Assembly: GCA_023459095.1 (NCBI GenBank)
Contig: JAEWVQ010000032.1
Coordinates: 1 to 5,144 of the forward strand
From: Pseudomonadota bacterium
GTDB lineage: Bacteria; Pseudomonadota; Gammaproteobacteria; Burkholderiales; Rhodocyclaceae
Reading direction: 5' to 3'
Length of the DNA stretch: 5,144 bases
The first letter of the stretch is position 1, and every line of letters starts with the position of its first letter. The position numbers were made by a program, and so were the translations under genes. Under the pieces are notes generated by a model that ran no database searches, was not told the DNA's origin, and saw only the letters and a program-made list of their open reading frames with translations. Positions 4,776 through 5,144 of this stretch are shown one piece after another.

Positions 4776-5144
4776 TCACTTCGACTTGCGCGGCGGCACG
4801 ATCAGGCCTTCCGCCTTGCCGTCGCGGCGCAGGCGGACCTGGGCGGCCTCGGCCGCCTCGCGGCTGGAAAAGGGCCCCAGCACGACCCGGCTCTCGATGT
4901 GTGCCGGCAACCCGCGCGCGGCAAGCTCGGCGCGCAGGCTCTCGGCATTGGCCTGGGCGCCGAACACGCCGAGCTGAATCAGATAGCCGTCGCCCAGCGG
5001 CACCGCGGGCGGCAGCGCCACGGACGGCGCGGACGGGGATGGCACGGTCGCGGCAGACGGGGGGGGCGGCACCTCGACCGCGGGTGGCGCCCCCGCCGCG
5101 GCGACAGGCGGCGGCGCCGTCTCGACCAGGGCGCTGGCGGGGAC
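4776..5144 (-). CDS. SPOR-domain protein (partial, N-terminus beyond right edge)
   Basis: The frame is open to the right edge. The visible part is 122 residues ending at the TGA at 4776-4778, with the true start outside the window. The GTG at 5072 lies inside the linker and has no visible ribosome binding site, so it is not taken as the start. Visible residues 1-52 are a low-complexity Pro/Ala/Val linker, typical of the periplasmic spacer in bitopic or secreted SPOR proteins. Residues 53 to about 118 are a SPOR domain: GYLIQLGVFG, then AESLRAELAARGLPAHIE, the hallmark RVVLGPFSSREAAEAAQVRL, and a closing GLIV strand. SPOR domains bind glycan strands stripped of stem peptides, mainly at the division septum (FtsN, DedD, RlpA). 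The protein is therefore probably an envelope factor, but which one cannot be told without the N-terminus. An eight-base C run encodes prolines in the linker. Confidence 0.9.
   Translation of the reverse strand, partial: VPASALVETAPPPVAAAGAPPAVEVPPPPSAATVPSPSAPSVALPPAVPLGDGYLIQLGVFGAQANAESLRAELAARGLPAHIESRVVLGPFSSREAAEAAQVRLRRDGKAEGLIVPPRKSK

Overview
The window is GC-rich, densely coding chromosomal DNA from a proteobacterium. It most resembles a betaproteobacterium of the Rhodocyclales (Azoarcus/Thauera type). That placement is an inference from three things: a betaproteobacterial-looking FliW, a UbiA-type ubiquinone prenyltransferase, and strong avoidance of TTA, CTA and TCA codons. Seven protein genes are supported, five complete and two cut by the window edges. 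I see no tRNA, rRNA, CRISPR array, insertion sequence, prophage or attachment site. No gap between genes exceeds about 115 bases.

Minus-strand block, read from right to left (3775 to 1): ridA (2-iminobutanoate/2-iminopropanoate deaminase), recG (branch-migrating DNA helicase), ubiA (4-hydroxybenzoate polyprenyltransferase), then the start of a small secreted protein that leaves the window on the left. The gaps are 56, 114 and 73 bases and none contains a clear intrinsic terminator, so a shared transcript is plausible. The products act in unrelated processes (enamine/imine detoxification, fork repair, quinone synthesis, envelope).

Right part: a short plus-strand tetratricopeptide-repeat gene diverges from ridA across a 93-base region. 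It converges on minus-strand fliW, with only 12 bases between the stop codons. Upstream of fliW lies the C-terminal end of a SPOR-domain (peptidoglycan-binding) protein whose N-terminus is outside the window.

The genes are ordinary housekeeping genes and I find no convincing undescribed system. The observations worth a second look are in the gaps: hairpins next to ribosome binding sites and at one stop codon, chains of tiny ATGA-overlapping reading frames before recG and fliW, a CsrA-like motif in the fliW ribosome binding site, and an eight-base C tract in the SPOR linker.
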